Shown: one piece after another, positions 1 through 7,533 of the stretch
Layout of the letters: every line of letters begins with the position of its first letter
Position numbering within the stretch: the first letter of the stretch is position 1
Program-made: the position numbers and the translations under genes
From: Verrucomicrobiia bacterium
GTDB lineage: Bacteria; Verrucomicrobiota; Verrucomicrobiia; Limisphaerales; JAUIHU01
Assembly (NCBI GenBank): GCA_030432175.1
Contig: JAUIHU010000128.1
Span: 1 to 9,756, forward strand
Length of the DNA stretch: 9,756 nucleotides
Direction: 5' to 3'
Notes under the pieces: generated by a model
What the model was told of the DNA's origin: nothing
The model's input: the letters and a program-made list of their open reading frames with translations, nothing else
The model's database searches: none

Positions 1-1
1 G

Positions 2-1132
2 CAACAGTTAGTCGATCAAGCTATTGACAAGGCTCAGGACCTGAATGAGTTATCGGTTGATTACGGGATTTTGAAGCGAGAAGCGGAGGTGAACAAGGCG
101 CTGTATGAACAGTTGTTGACCAGTATGAAGGAGGCTGAATTGATCCAGGAGGTGGACCCAAATAACATCCGGGAAGTGAACAAGCCCAAGATTCCGATGA
201 AGTTTGTCAAACCGCGAGTGGCGCTGACATTGGCTGCTGGAATTATGGGAGGGATGATTGTTGGGTTTGGATTGGCGTTCTTTGTCAACTACATCGATGA
301 TTCGGTTAAGAGTCAGGACGATGTGGAGCATTTCATCAGAACACCATTCCTGGGTTACATTCCGACGATCAAGGCGACCAACATCTATGAGCGAGTTCTG
401 CAAGCTCATCTCGATCCACAAGCCAATGCGTCCGAAGGATTCAGAAGTGTACGCGCATCTCTGGAATTGGCGAATCGTCCTGAAAATCTCAGTGTCATTG
501 CGATTACCAGTACAATTCCAAACGAAGGTAAATCTCTGTTTGCTGCCAACTTTTCAACTGTCCTGGCCCAAACAGGAGCCCGTACTCTTCTTGTGGATGC
601 TGACATGCGCAAACCTTCAGTTCATCGTGCTTTCAAACTCCACAGCCCAAATGGATTAGCGACTTTTCTGGAAAATAAGACTCCTAACCCGGATGATTTC
701 ATTCATAAAACGGAAGTGCCGAACCTGGATGTTGTCTGCTGCGGAAAAACACCTGAATATCCTTCCGAACTGGCCAGTTCCAAAAAGATGGATGAGTTCG
801 TGGACCTGATGCGGGAGCGTTACGATCGGATTATTCTCGATTGTCCTCCAATCTCGGCGGTAAGTGATCCGCTGGTAATCGCATCCAGGGCGAATGGAGT
901 TCTGTACGTGACAAGGTTCAACAAGATTCGCCGCGAACATGCGCGTAAGACAGTCCAGCGCATGCATGACGCAGGGCTGGCTATCTTTGGAACCGTGATT
1001 AACGACATTGATCTGGAAGGTCGTGAGGCTTATTATTATTCTTACTACTACTACCAGAACAGTCATTACAAAGATTACTATTCCAAGGATGCTGACAGAG
1101 GTGATGACGGGGGAGATGGCACCAAGTCGTAA
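2..1132 (+). CDS. Polysaccharide biosynthesis tyrosine autokinase (Wzc/CpsD-like BY-kinase), 5'-truncated
   Basis: The reading frame is open from the left edge, so only the last 376 residues are visible and the true start lies outside. An inner-membrane protein of this type polymerises or exports exopolysaccharide or capsule and autophosphorylates on C-terminal tyrosines. In order I see: the end of the coiled periplasmic region with a GNVR-like segment (LKREAEVNKALYEQLL from about residue 22, then NNIREV about 54-59); a membrane helix at about 73-96; then the cytosolic kinase. The kinase has Walker A TIPNEGKS (about 171-178), Walker A' LLVDADMRKP (about 196-205) and Walker B IILDCPP (about 277-283). 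The tail at about 344-360 holds ten tyrosines, then an acidic Asp/Gly end. All these motifs belong to the bacterial tyrosine kinase family with fused membrane and kinase domains. A strong terminator follows 28 bp after the stop. The polysaccharide it serves cannot be told from this window. Confidence 0.93.
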   Translation, partial: QQLVDQAIDKAQDLNELSVDYGILKREAEVNKALYEQLLTSMKEAELIQEVDPNNIREVNKPKIPMKFVKPRVALTLAAGIMGGMIVGFGLAFFVNYIDDSVKSQDDVEHFIRTPFLGYIPTIKATNIYERVLQAHLDPQANASEGFRSVRASLELANRPENLSVIAITSTIPNEGKSLFAANFSTVLAQTGARTLLVDADMRKPSVHRAFKLHSPNGLATFLENKTPNPDDFIHKTEVPNLDVVCCGKTPEYPSELASSKKMDEFVDLMRERYDRIILDCPPISAVSDPLVIASRANGVLYVTRFNKIRREHARKTVQRMHDAGLAIFGTVINDIDLEGREAYYYSYYYYQNSHYKDYYSKDADRGDDGGDGTKS

Positions 1133-1160
1133 GTCATTGTTAAACAACTAAATCCTGTTC

Positions 1161-1194
1161 AAAAAAGAACCACTCCTGTGAGTGGTTCTTTTTT
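1161..1194. terminator. Bidirectional intrinsic terminator between the convergent kinase and mtnP genes
   Basis: A perfect 14-bp inverted repeat (AAAAAAGAACCACT / AGTGGTTCTTTTTT) surrounds the 6-nt loop CCTGTG. The stem begins with six A and ends with six T, so the RNA has a U-run in either direction. It lies 28 bp after the kinase stop and 79 bp after the mtnP stop, which suits termination of both convergent transcripts. Confidence 0.93.
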
Positions 1195-1272
1195 GCCTGG
1201 TTATGCTGCGGATGGCGGAGTTGGGGGTGTTCTCCAATTGCTTAAAGCCGTTGATATGAGGAATGAAGCTCT

Positions 1273-2142
1273 TCAGGCTTGAGGTAATAGCCAGTCCAGC
1301 TTTTTCAAAATGGTTTCATCCCAATCCGATCTGGGAGTCAGGACTGCCGTAGCCAAAGCGTTATGGCAGGGAAGTGTTTCATTCACTGGAATTCCTGGCA
1401 ATGTTTGTCGAATCAGGTTTTTGGCGTTTTCTGCGTTGTGGCGGAGGTTTTCTATGACCATTTCCACTGTCACATGGGCTTCATCTGTTTTCCAGGCATC
1501 ATAATCAGTGATCATTGCCATGTTTGCATAAGCTATCTCGGCTTCTCTTGCACATTTGGCTTCGCCAAGATTCGTCATCCCAATGACATCGAATCCCGCT
1601 TGATGATTTGCCACCGACTCTGCGCGCGTGCTGAATGCTGGTCCTTCCATGTTTACATACGTTCCACCCAGATGAGCTGGTAGCCCTAATTCTTGAGCTG
1701 ATTTATACATCAATTGGCTTAGCTCAACACAAATCGGATCAGCAAATGCAACATGCGCCACAATGCCACCTCCAAAGTAAGTGTGTTCAAACGACTTTTT
1801 CGTGCGGTCAATGAATTGATCCGGAAATAGGATGTCACGCGGTTTGTAGGCTTCCTGCAATGACCCCACTGCGCTGACTGCCATGATCCAACGAACTCCC
1901 AACTTCCGAAATCCGCATATATTTGCGCGGTGGTTGATTTCGCTGGGCATGATGCGGTGTTGGCGTCCGTGGCGAGGAAGAAAAATGACCGGTATTCCGT
2001 CCAGTTCGCCCTTGAGATATTGATCTGATGGATCCCCAAACGGCGTGGAAACTGTGATCCATTCCTGGTTTTTCAGTCCGTCAATCTGATAAAGACCACT
2101 TCCGCCAATGACGCCGATTGGTGATGAGTTGTTGGAATTCAT
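1273..2142 (-). CDS. mtnP: S-methyl-5'-thioadenosine phosphorylase
   Basis: This 289-residue cytosolic enzyme should split 5'-methylthioadenosine with phosphate into adenine and 5-methylthioribose-1-phosphate, salvaging the by-product of polyamine and related pathways. Visible family II nucleoside phosphorylase motifs are GGSGLY (13-18, phosphate site), PRHGRQH (56-62), SAVGSL near 90-95, NMEGPAFSTR (164-173) and GMTN (188-191). The TDYD motif (212-215) has aspartates at the two base-contacting positions. This pattern marks adenine-specific MTA phosphorylases, whereas guanosine/inosine enzymes carry Asn there. Length is normal for the family. The start is ATG with only a weak GAG upstream as a ribosome site. 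No other methionine-salvage gene is nearby, and the 270-bp gap to maf suggests its own promoter. A general purine nucleoside phosphorylase is the main alternative and is less likely. Confidence 0.93.
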   Translation of the reverse strand: MNSNNSSPIGVIGGSGLYQIDGLKNQEWITVSTPFGDPSDQYLKGELDGIPVIFLPRHGRQHRIMPSEINHRANICGFRKLGVRWIMAVSAVGSLQEAYKPRDILFPDQFIDRTKKSFEHTYFGGGIVAHVAFADPICVELSQLMYKSAQELGLPAHLGGTYVNMEGPAFSTRAESVANHQAGFDVIGMTNLGEAKCAREAEIAYANMAMITDYDAWKTDEAHVTVEMVIENLRHNAENAKNLIRQTLPGIPVNETLPCHNALATAVLTPRSDWDETILKKLDWLLPQA

Positions 2143-2196
2143 TGATGATTTCTCGAATGCTTATTTATGGCTTCAAAGCCGGTTTACTTGAGCTGG

Positions 2197-2225
2197 AGTA
2201 TTGAATAATCCATGACTGAAGTCAC
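2197..2225 (-). promoter_or_regulatory. Weak candidate promoter with overlapping dyad upstream of mtnP
   Basis: On the minus strand GTGACT and AATACT are separated by 17 nt, each matching four of six sigma-70 consensus positions. They lie about 55 bp before the mtnP start. A 12-bp perfect dyad, TGACTGAAGTCA (2213-2224), covers the -35 element and could be an operator. Both matches are modest, and the rest of the 270-bp gap (2143-2412) shows nothing else convincing apart from a short AT-rich hairpin at 2372-2389. Confidence 0.28.
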
Positions 2226-2412
2226 TTTGGAAATCTAAGGTGTGATTAAGAAAGGTGGCGTTCTGGGCGGTCTGAGCCTCAGCTCGGCGAGTGGAGGTAT
2301 CAAGCGAGGTTGGCTGAACAGTCGGTTATTTATCACTTCAGCTCCACTCTTGATGTAGGCAAATTCGTTTGTTTTAAGGCGACTTAAAAGTAAAAGGCGC
2401 GCATCCTGAAAA

Positions 2413-2988
2413 CTAAATGGCTGTTTCCAGTTCCTGAGTCAATTTCTCTATTGGCAGTCCGACCACATTGGAAAAAGAACCCTTGATTTCAACGATAATT
2501 TCTTCCCTGCCTTCCTGGATCGCATACGCCCCGGCTTTATCAAAGGGATGGATCCGGTTGAGGTAAGATTCAATCTGAGATTCACTGAGCGATTTAAATA
2601 AGACACGGGTTTCGTCGTGGAACAGTCTGGGAGTTGCTCCGTTGGGAGGCTGTAAGCAGACCCCGGTGATGACGAAATGCCAACCATCGCTCAGTTCACG
2701 CAGCATCCGTTTGGCGTCTTCGAAATCAACAGGTTTGGCGTAAAAGGTCCCGTCACGCCAGACCACCGTATCAGCGCCGAGTATCCATTGTTCAGGGTGT
2801 TTTTCTGAAACTGCATTCGCTTTCCTTCTGGCATTTTCCAAGGCGACCCAGTCGGGCTTTAAACCGGAATCGGGTTCATCGATTTCGTCAGCGCCGGAGA
2901 CCTCGGTCCGAAATGGGACACCTATCTCGCGGAGGTATTCCACTCGACGAGGTGATGCAGATGCTAAAACTAGCGATTTAGGTTTCAT
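2413..2988 (-). CDS. maf: Maf family nucleoside triphosphate pyrophosphatase (YhdE type, dTTP/UTP)
   Basis: This 191-residue cytosolic house-cleaning enzyme is expected to hydrolyse dTTP, UTP and modified pyrimidine nucleotides to monophosphate and pyrophosphate. The N-terminal SASPRR (10-15) is the Maf signature that binds the triphosphate. GADTVV (71-76) carries the catalytic aspartate (D73), and AKP (84-86) and LSDGWHFVITGV (99-110) are further family blocks. DKAGAYAIQ (150-158) is the form found in the YhdE subfamily rather than the YceF (m7GTP) subfamily, and the C-terminal GSFSNVVGLP (170-179) is the usual closing motif. The length is typical. The ATG start places SASPRR at the normal distance from the N-terminus, although no clear Shine-Dalgarno sequence precedes it. 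DUF1802 lies 56 bp upstream on the same strand, so the two are probably co-transcribed. The pyrimidine preference is inferred from subfamily motifs. Confidence 0.93.
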   Translation of the reverse strand: MKPKSLVLASASPRRVEYLREIGVPFRTEVSGADEIDEPDSGLKPDWVALENARRKANAVSEKHPEQWILGADTVVWRDGTFYAKPVDFEDAKRMLRELSDGWHFVITGVCLQPPNGATPRLFHDETRVLFKSLSESQIESYLNRIHPFDKAGAYAIQEGREEIIVEIKGSFSNVVGLPIEKLTQELETAI

Positions 2989-3044
2989 TCTGGGATTTTA
3001 CAGATGGACGCAGATCTCAGCTCAGAAGGTTTATTTTCTGATTT

Positions 3045-3608
3045 TCAACTGAAGTTAGGTTCTGTGACGAACTGTTTTAGTTTCGAGTTGAATGTCGCGT
3101 CATCCAGTACGGGTTCTGATCCGTCCAAAGTAATCTCCGATTCGAGTTGGATCCAGGATTTGCAACCTCCGTAAGAATCGAGCAGTGGTATGATCTTAGC
3201 CTCTGGAAGACGGTAAACTCTGACAGCCAGACAATAAATTCCTTTCTTTTTGCTCCAATCACACCGTTCGCGAATCACCTCTTCTGTCCAGACATGTTGT
3301 CCTTCAAGTTGCTGTGCGTCTTCCCACGACTCGAGTTGTTTCCATTCTTGAACTTCAGCCCAAAACTCGATTCGAACCTCATTTTCCAAGAAATAATCAG
3401 ATGACAGGGATTTCATTCGCTGCCCAACCTCTGGCAATACCCCTTCCTGTTGTTGGTGGAAACGGGTTGGAAACAGGAAAAAGCGTGGGCAATCTACTTG
3501 AAAACCTCCACGGCCCTCATGAATTCCACCCTTTCGTAGAATCAGTATTTGATCCCCACGCCCCAGCGCGTCTACGATGATCGCCCATTCTTTGAATGCA
3601 TCTTTCAT
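3045..3608 (-). CDS. DUF1802 family protein of unknown function
   Basis: This 187-residue protein is recognised by its N-terminal block FKEWAIIVDALGRGDQ (about 5-20), followed by ILILRKGGIHEG (21-32) and a PRFFLFPTRFHQQ segment (about 41-53). These are the conserved landmarks of DUF1802, a family without an established biochemical role that I recall from cyanobacteria and PVC bacteria. The rest is charged and Trp-rich (EVQEWKQLESWEDAQQ, about 85-100), with no membrane helix or signal peptide, so it is probably cytosolic. The start is ATG, and I see no good Shine-Dalgarno sequence. It precedes maf on the same strand by 56 bp and diverges from the ketoacyl synthase gene across only 75 bp, in which I could not find a strong sigma-70 promoter for either side. 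I offer no function. Confidence 0.85.
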   Translation of the reverse strand: MKDAFKEWAIIVDALGRGDQILILRKGGIHEGRGGFQVDCPRFFLFPTRFHQQQEGVLPEVGQRMKSLSSDYFLENEVRIEFWAEVQEWKQLESWEDAQQLEGQHVWTEEVIRERCDWSKKKGIYCLAVRVYRLPEAKIIPLLDSYGGCKSWIQLESEITLDGSEPVLDDATFNSKLKQFVTEPNFS

Positions 3609-3683
3609 GTGGAAAGATTAAGGGCAGATGTCTGTTTTTGGCAATCTGTTCAACTTGGATTGTTTGGATTACAGCAATTATTG

Positions 3684-5060
<1,377 letters not shown>

Positions 5061-5099
5061 GGTTCCGAAATGAACAACCATTTTCTGGTCTTCTAGCCC

Positions 5100-5152
5100 T
5101 CTGGGCGACCCCTGCGTAGCGAAGGGCGCTAACCCTGGAATCCGGGCGACCC
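5100..5152. repeat. GC-rich repeat-like intergenic patch
   Basis: Two direct copies of TCYGGGCGACCC (5100-5111 and 5141-5152, differing at one base) flank a small inverted repeat, TAGCG-AAGGG-CGCTA (5117-5131). The patch is richer in G+C than its surroundings and lies between the tandem array and the terminator. It is non-coding on both strands as far as I can judge. The form suggests one copy of a dispersed intergenic repeat, but nothing else in the window matches it. Confidence 0.4.
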
Positions 5153-5172
5153 AAACATATTGAATGGATACA

Positions 5173-5211
5173 AAAACCGGGAGGATCCCATTTTGGCATC
5201 CTCCCGGTTTT
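5173..5211. terminator. Bidirectional intrinsic terminator between the synthase and PQQ-repeat genes
   Basis: A perfect 14-bp inverted repeat (AAAACCGGGAGGAT / ATCCTCCCGGTTTT) encloses an 11-nt loop. The GC-rich stem core ends in T-runs on both strands (TTTTGTTTG rightward, TTTTT leftward). It sits between the convergent stops of the ketoacyl synthase (4979) and the propeller protein (5237), so it can end both transcripts. Confidence 0.93.
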
Positions 5212-5236
5212 GTTTGATTTCTGCGCCGAGTCGTCT

Positions 5237-6574
5237 CTATTTCGCGATGCAGTAGAGGTGTTTGGAGGTTCTGACAAATAGTGAATTATTGGCTACAACA
5301 ATCGTGGACATGCAGGGGCCTTCATCCATTTCAAATTGTTCGAGGATCTTGAACTCGTCTGCTTTGGCGTCAACGACAGTGACGGTGCCTTCCATGCTGA
5401 TGATGTAGATTTTACCGTCGGCTCCGGTTGGAGAAGCTCTGTGAATTTCTCTGACACCCAAACTTCCGGCCCAATGTTTTTCTCCTGTGGCTGGATCCAG
5501 GCAGGAGAGTGTTTGGCGGTCCCCGTCCAATACGAAGAGTTTACCTTTATAGACCAACGGTGTTGCGACGTCGGTCGGATTGTCATCAAATTCCCAGTCG
5601 ATGTGAGAATCAGTAATGTTTCCTTTACCCCCTGCTTTGATCGCAAACAGCGGATCTCTCTTAGGCGCGGCTGCGTAGATGTGAGAATCACTGGCCACAG
5701 GAGATGGAACAATTCTCCACCACTTATCTTTTCGAGGATTCAATCCTCCGCAGCGCCAGAGTTCTTCTCCGTTATCTGGATTGTGCCCGGTGATGTAATC
5801 TCCACCCAAAATCAGGATTTCTTTTCTGCCTGCTCCCTCAAAAGGGATCGGGGTGGAGTATGCTTCCTGAGATTCCACAATCGCGTCGGTCGGACGATCG
5901 TGTTTCCAAAGAGTTTCGCCGGTGGATGGCTCAACACAAAGGAGATAAGAATCGCGCTTCTCCTTGCCGTCGTTGGAGTGAGGGTATGAAGAAGGATTGC
6001 GTTGAAGTACCTGGACATACAATTTGCCGTTATACAGCAACGGGCTGGACCCATAGAGCCACATGATCGAAAACTTTCCGTATTCCTGTCCCAGGTTTCT
6101 GCGCCATTCAATGTCGCCTTCAAAATTGACGGCGATCAAATCTCCTGTGCCAAGCAAGGTATAAACCAGCTTGCCGTCGGTGACTGGAGATGGGGAAGTC
6201 ATGTTGTTGTTACGTACTTCACGGTCACCAACCGCCAGACGCTTGCTCCAGTTTTGCTTCCCGGTTTTTGCGTCAAGAGAAACTAATAGCAGCGATTTCC
6301 GCGCATCCGGGCTGACAAGAAATACGGTATCTTCCCAAACAATCGGAGTGGAACTGCTCCATCCCGGTAGTTCAGTCTTCCATTTTACGTTTTTCCCGTC
6401 CTCCCAGGATGCGGGGAGTTTCGATGCTTCGGCCGATCCATTAAAATGAGGACCACGCCATTGAGCCCAGTTGCCGGCGCTTGTGGAGCAGGCAAATGCA
6501 ATAGCCAGAGTTGCGCCAATGATCAGCCCTTTTTGTAAGGCTTTACCGTGAGTTTTGAAGGAGTTCACTGTCAT
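5237..6574 (-). CDS. Secreted PQQ-binding-like beta-propeller repeat protein
   Basis: The 445-residue product starts with a Sec-type signal peptide: basic n-region to K15, hydrophobic stretch about 17-29, and probable cleavage after STSA at 33. The mature end NWAQWRGPHFNG (35-46) is the opening typical of PVC exported PQQ-repeat proteins. After it come seven or so propeller blades marked by a 'SPxxxxGKxYxxxxxGxLxAxDxxTGExxW' rhythm. Examples are SSSTPIVWEDTVFLV (73-87), DAKTGKQNW (101-109), PSTGETLW (216-223), PDNGEELW (266-273), PATGEKHW (361-368) and SPTGADGKIYIIS (381-393). It should be periplasmic. The fold is shared by BamB and by PQQ alcohol dehydrogenases, but the dehydrogenase catalytic and disulphide features are not evident, so I do not call it an enzyme or BamB. 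It is convergent with the synthase gene and has its own upstream promoter region. Confidence 0.88.
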   Translation of the reverse strand: MTVNSFKTHGKALQKGLIIGATLAIAFACSTSAGNWAQWRGPHFNGSAEASKLPASWEDGKNVKWKTELPGWSSSTPIVWEDTVFLVSPDARKSLLLVSLDAKTGKQNWSKRLAVGDREVRNNNMTSPSPVTDGKLVYTLLGTGDLIAVNFEGDIEWRRNLGQEYGKFSIMWLYGSSPLLYNGKLYVQVLQRNPSSYPHSNDGKEKRDSYLLCVEPSTGETLWKHDRPTDAIVESQEAYSTPIPFEGAGRKEILILGGDYITGHNPDNGEELWRCGGLNPRKDKWWRIVPSPVASDSHIYAAAPKRDPLFAIKAGGKGNITDSHIDWEFDDNPTDVATPLVYKGKLFVLDGDRQTLSCLDPATGEKHWAGSLGVREIHRASPTGADGKIYIISMEGTVTVVDAKADEFKILEQFEMDEGPCMSTIVVANNSLFVRTSKHLYCIAK

Positions 6575-6628
6575 AAAAGTTGAGGCTTGGTTTCCTTAAT
6601 TACGGGTTTTAATTTGGGTGAACCGTAG

Positions 6629-6657
6629 ATTATATGCCCTTTTTTCAAGTTTGGACA
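6629..6657 (-). promoter_or_regulatory. Candidate sigma-70 promoter for the PQQ-repeat gene
   Basis: On the minus strand a perfect TATAAT (6629-6634) lies 17 nt after a poor -35 element, TGTCCA (6652-6657). It would start RNA near 6622, leaving a leader of roughly 48 nt before the ATG at 6574. The -10 match is strong and the -35 match weak. Confidence 0.45.
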
Positions 6658-6685
6658 CTTTCCATGCCCAGAGAAAATCAGGGTT

Positions 6686-6714
6686 TTGTAATTATATCGG
6701 ACGTAATTTATACT
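6686..6714 (+). promoter_or_regulatory. Candidate sigma-70 promoter for the membrane-anchored protein gene
   Basis: TTGTAA (6686-6691) and TATACT (6709-6714) are separated by exactly 17 nt, matching four and five of six consensus positions. Transcription would begin near 6721, giving a leader of about 120 nt before the ATG at 6841. No riboswitch or strong hairpin was recognised in that leader. Confidence 0.5.
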
Positions 6715-6840
6715 ACTTATGATTCAAATTGAATCTGGACTCAAGGAACATTGATTGGATTTGGTCATTCTGAAACGCAGTTTGATCTGGATTTTTCTTT
6801 GTAGCCTTTCGTTCATCCCGAAATTTTTAGCAACCTGATC

Positions 6841-7533
6841 ATGAATGAATTTCCTGAGAATATGGATGAATCCATCGAAGATGAAATGGATTCCTCAAGA
6901 GTGACTTTTCAAGCACGTAAAGCAGCGGCGGAGGATCTCGATTTTTTGCGTGGGCTCTGGCGCGCTCAGGGGATTGATCCCGCAGATTTTGAAGAAAGAT
7001 GGCCTGAGTTTCATGTGATCATTGATTTGACCGGCATTCCAGTCGGCGCAGTCGGGTTGTTATCCGACGGGAAAGAAGGCTGGTTATTTTTCGAAGGGTA
7101 TCAGGAGGATCCAGCCCCGAAGATGGCGCAGGAACTGGCTTTGAATCGTGTCGTCAACCTCGCAAAAAGTCAGGGACTGCTCCGTGTATGGTCCCATTTG
7201 GATTCGGCAAATCTGGAATCACGCGACTTTAATACCGCGCAACCGGCGCAACGGGCATTTCTTCCTGTGGTCTGGGATCAGGCCCTGGCCCCGGAACCGG
7301 ATCAGCGGGTTGAATGGAAGGTGATTCAGATTCGTGATGAAGAGGCCATGCGTCAAATGGAAAAGGAACTGGCTCTATTCGACGCAATGAATCAAGGAAA
7401 ACAATTGGCTGAAAAAAAGCCTATGGCAGGAAAGCTGATCAGCGCCCTGGCCATTTTGATATTTTTGCTTATTTTCGGTCTGGCCATGTTCTTCCTTTTC
7501 AAATACGCCAATCAAACCGCCCCCAGACCTTGA
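6841..7533 (+). CDS. Hypothetical C-terminally membrane-anchored protein, possibly with a degenerate GNAT-like domain
   Basis: I do not recognise a named family for this 230-residue protein. It has an acidic N-terminus (1-18). A domain at about 21-165 follows, whose layout recalls a GNAT acetyltransferase: FQARKAAAEDLDFLRGLWRA (23-42) as a first strand and helix, HVIIDLTGIPVGAVGLL (58-74) as central strands, then an amphipathic helix. The acetyl-CoA-binding R/QxxGxG/A motif is not visible, so the resemblance is structural guesswork and the domain may be inactive. A charged helical linker (about 165-193) leads to one strong membrane helix (198-221) and a nine-residue tail. With no signal peptide, the topology suggests a tail anchor with the domain in the cytosol. 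The start is ATG without a clear Shine-Dalgarno sequence. Its 3' end overlaps ygfZ by 22 bp on the opposite strand. Confidence 0.72.
   Translation: MNEFPENMDESIEDEMDSSRVTFQARKAAAEDLDFLRGLWRAQGIDPADFEERWPEFHVIIDLTGIPVGAVGLLSDGKEGWLFFEGYQEDPAPKMAQELALNRVVNLAKSQGLLRVWSHLDSANLESRDFNTAQPAQRAFLPVVWDQALAPEPDQRVEWKVIQIRDEEAMRQMEKELALFDAMNQGKQLAEKKPMAGKLISALAILIFLLIFGLAMFFLFKYANQTAPRP

Noticed and set aside
656..1147. 163-residue minus-strand open frame
   Set aside because: Antisense to the kinase domain of the well-supported tyrosine autokinase, and low-complexity over the tyrosine tail.
2372..2389. Hairpin TTTTAAG-GCGA-CTTAAAA as a maf terminator
   Set aside because: The 7-bp stem is almost all A-T with no following U-run on the minus strand, so it is too weak to call.
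3549..3683. Upstream TTG start for the ketoacyl synthase
   Set aside because: It would add 45 residues unlike the family and overlap DUF1802 coding sequence; the ATG at 3684 sits just before the synthase fold.
5336..5989. 217-residue plus-strand open frame
   Set aside because: Wholly antisense to the PQQ-repeat gene, whose blade motifs are clearly the coding strand; the frame shows no recognisable family.
6476..6574. Lipoprotein signal on the PQQ-repeat protein
   Set aside because: A cysteine at residue 29 follows AFA, but the usual Leu at -3 of the lipobox is absent and an ordinary signal peptidase I site (STSA) lies just after.
5237..6574. Calling this gene bamB
   Set aside because: The propeller fold is shared, but there is no outer-membrane assembly gene nearby and the QWRGP opening matches a broader PVC exported family.
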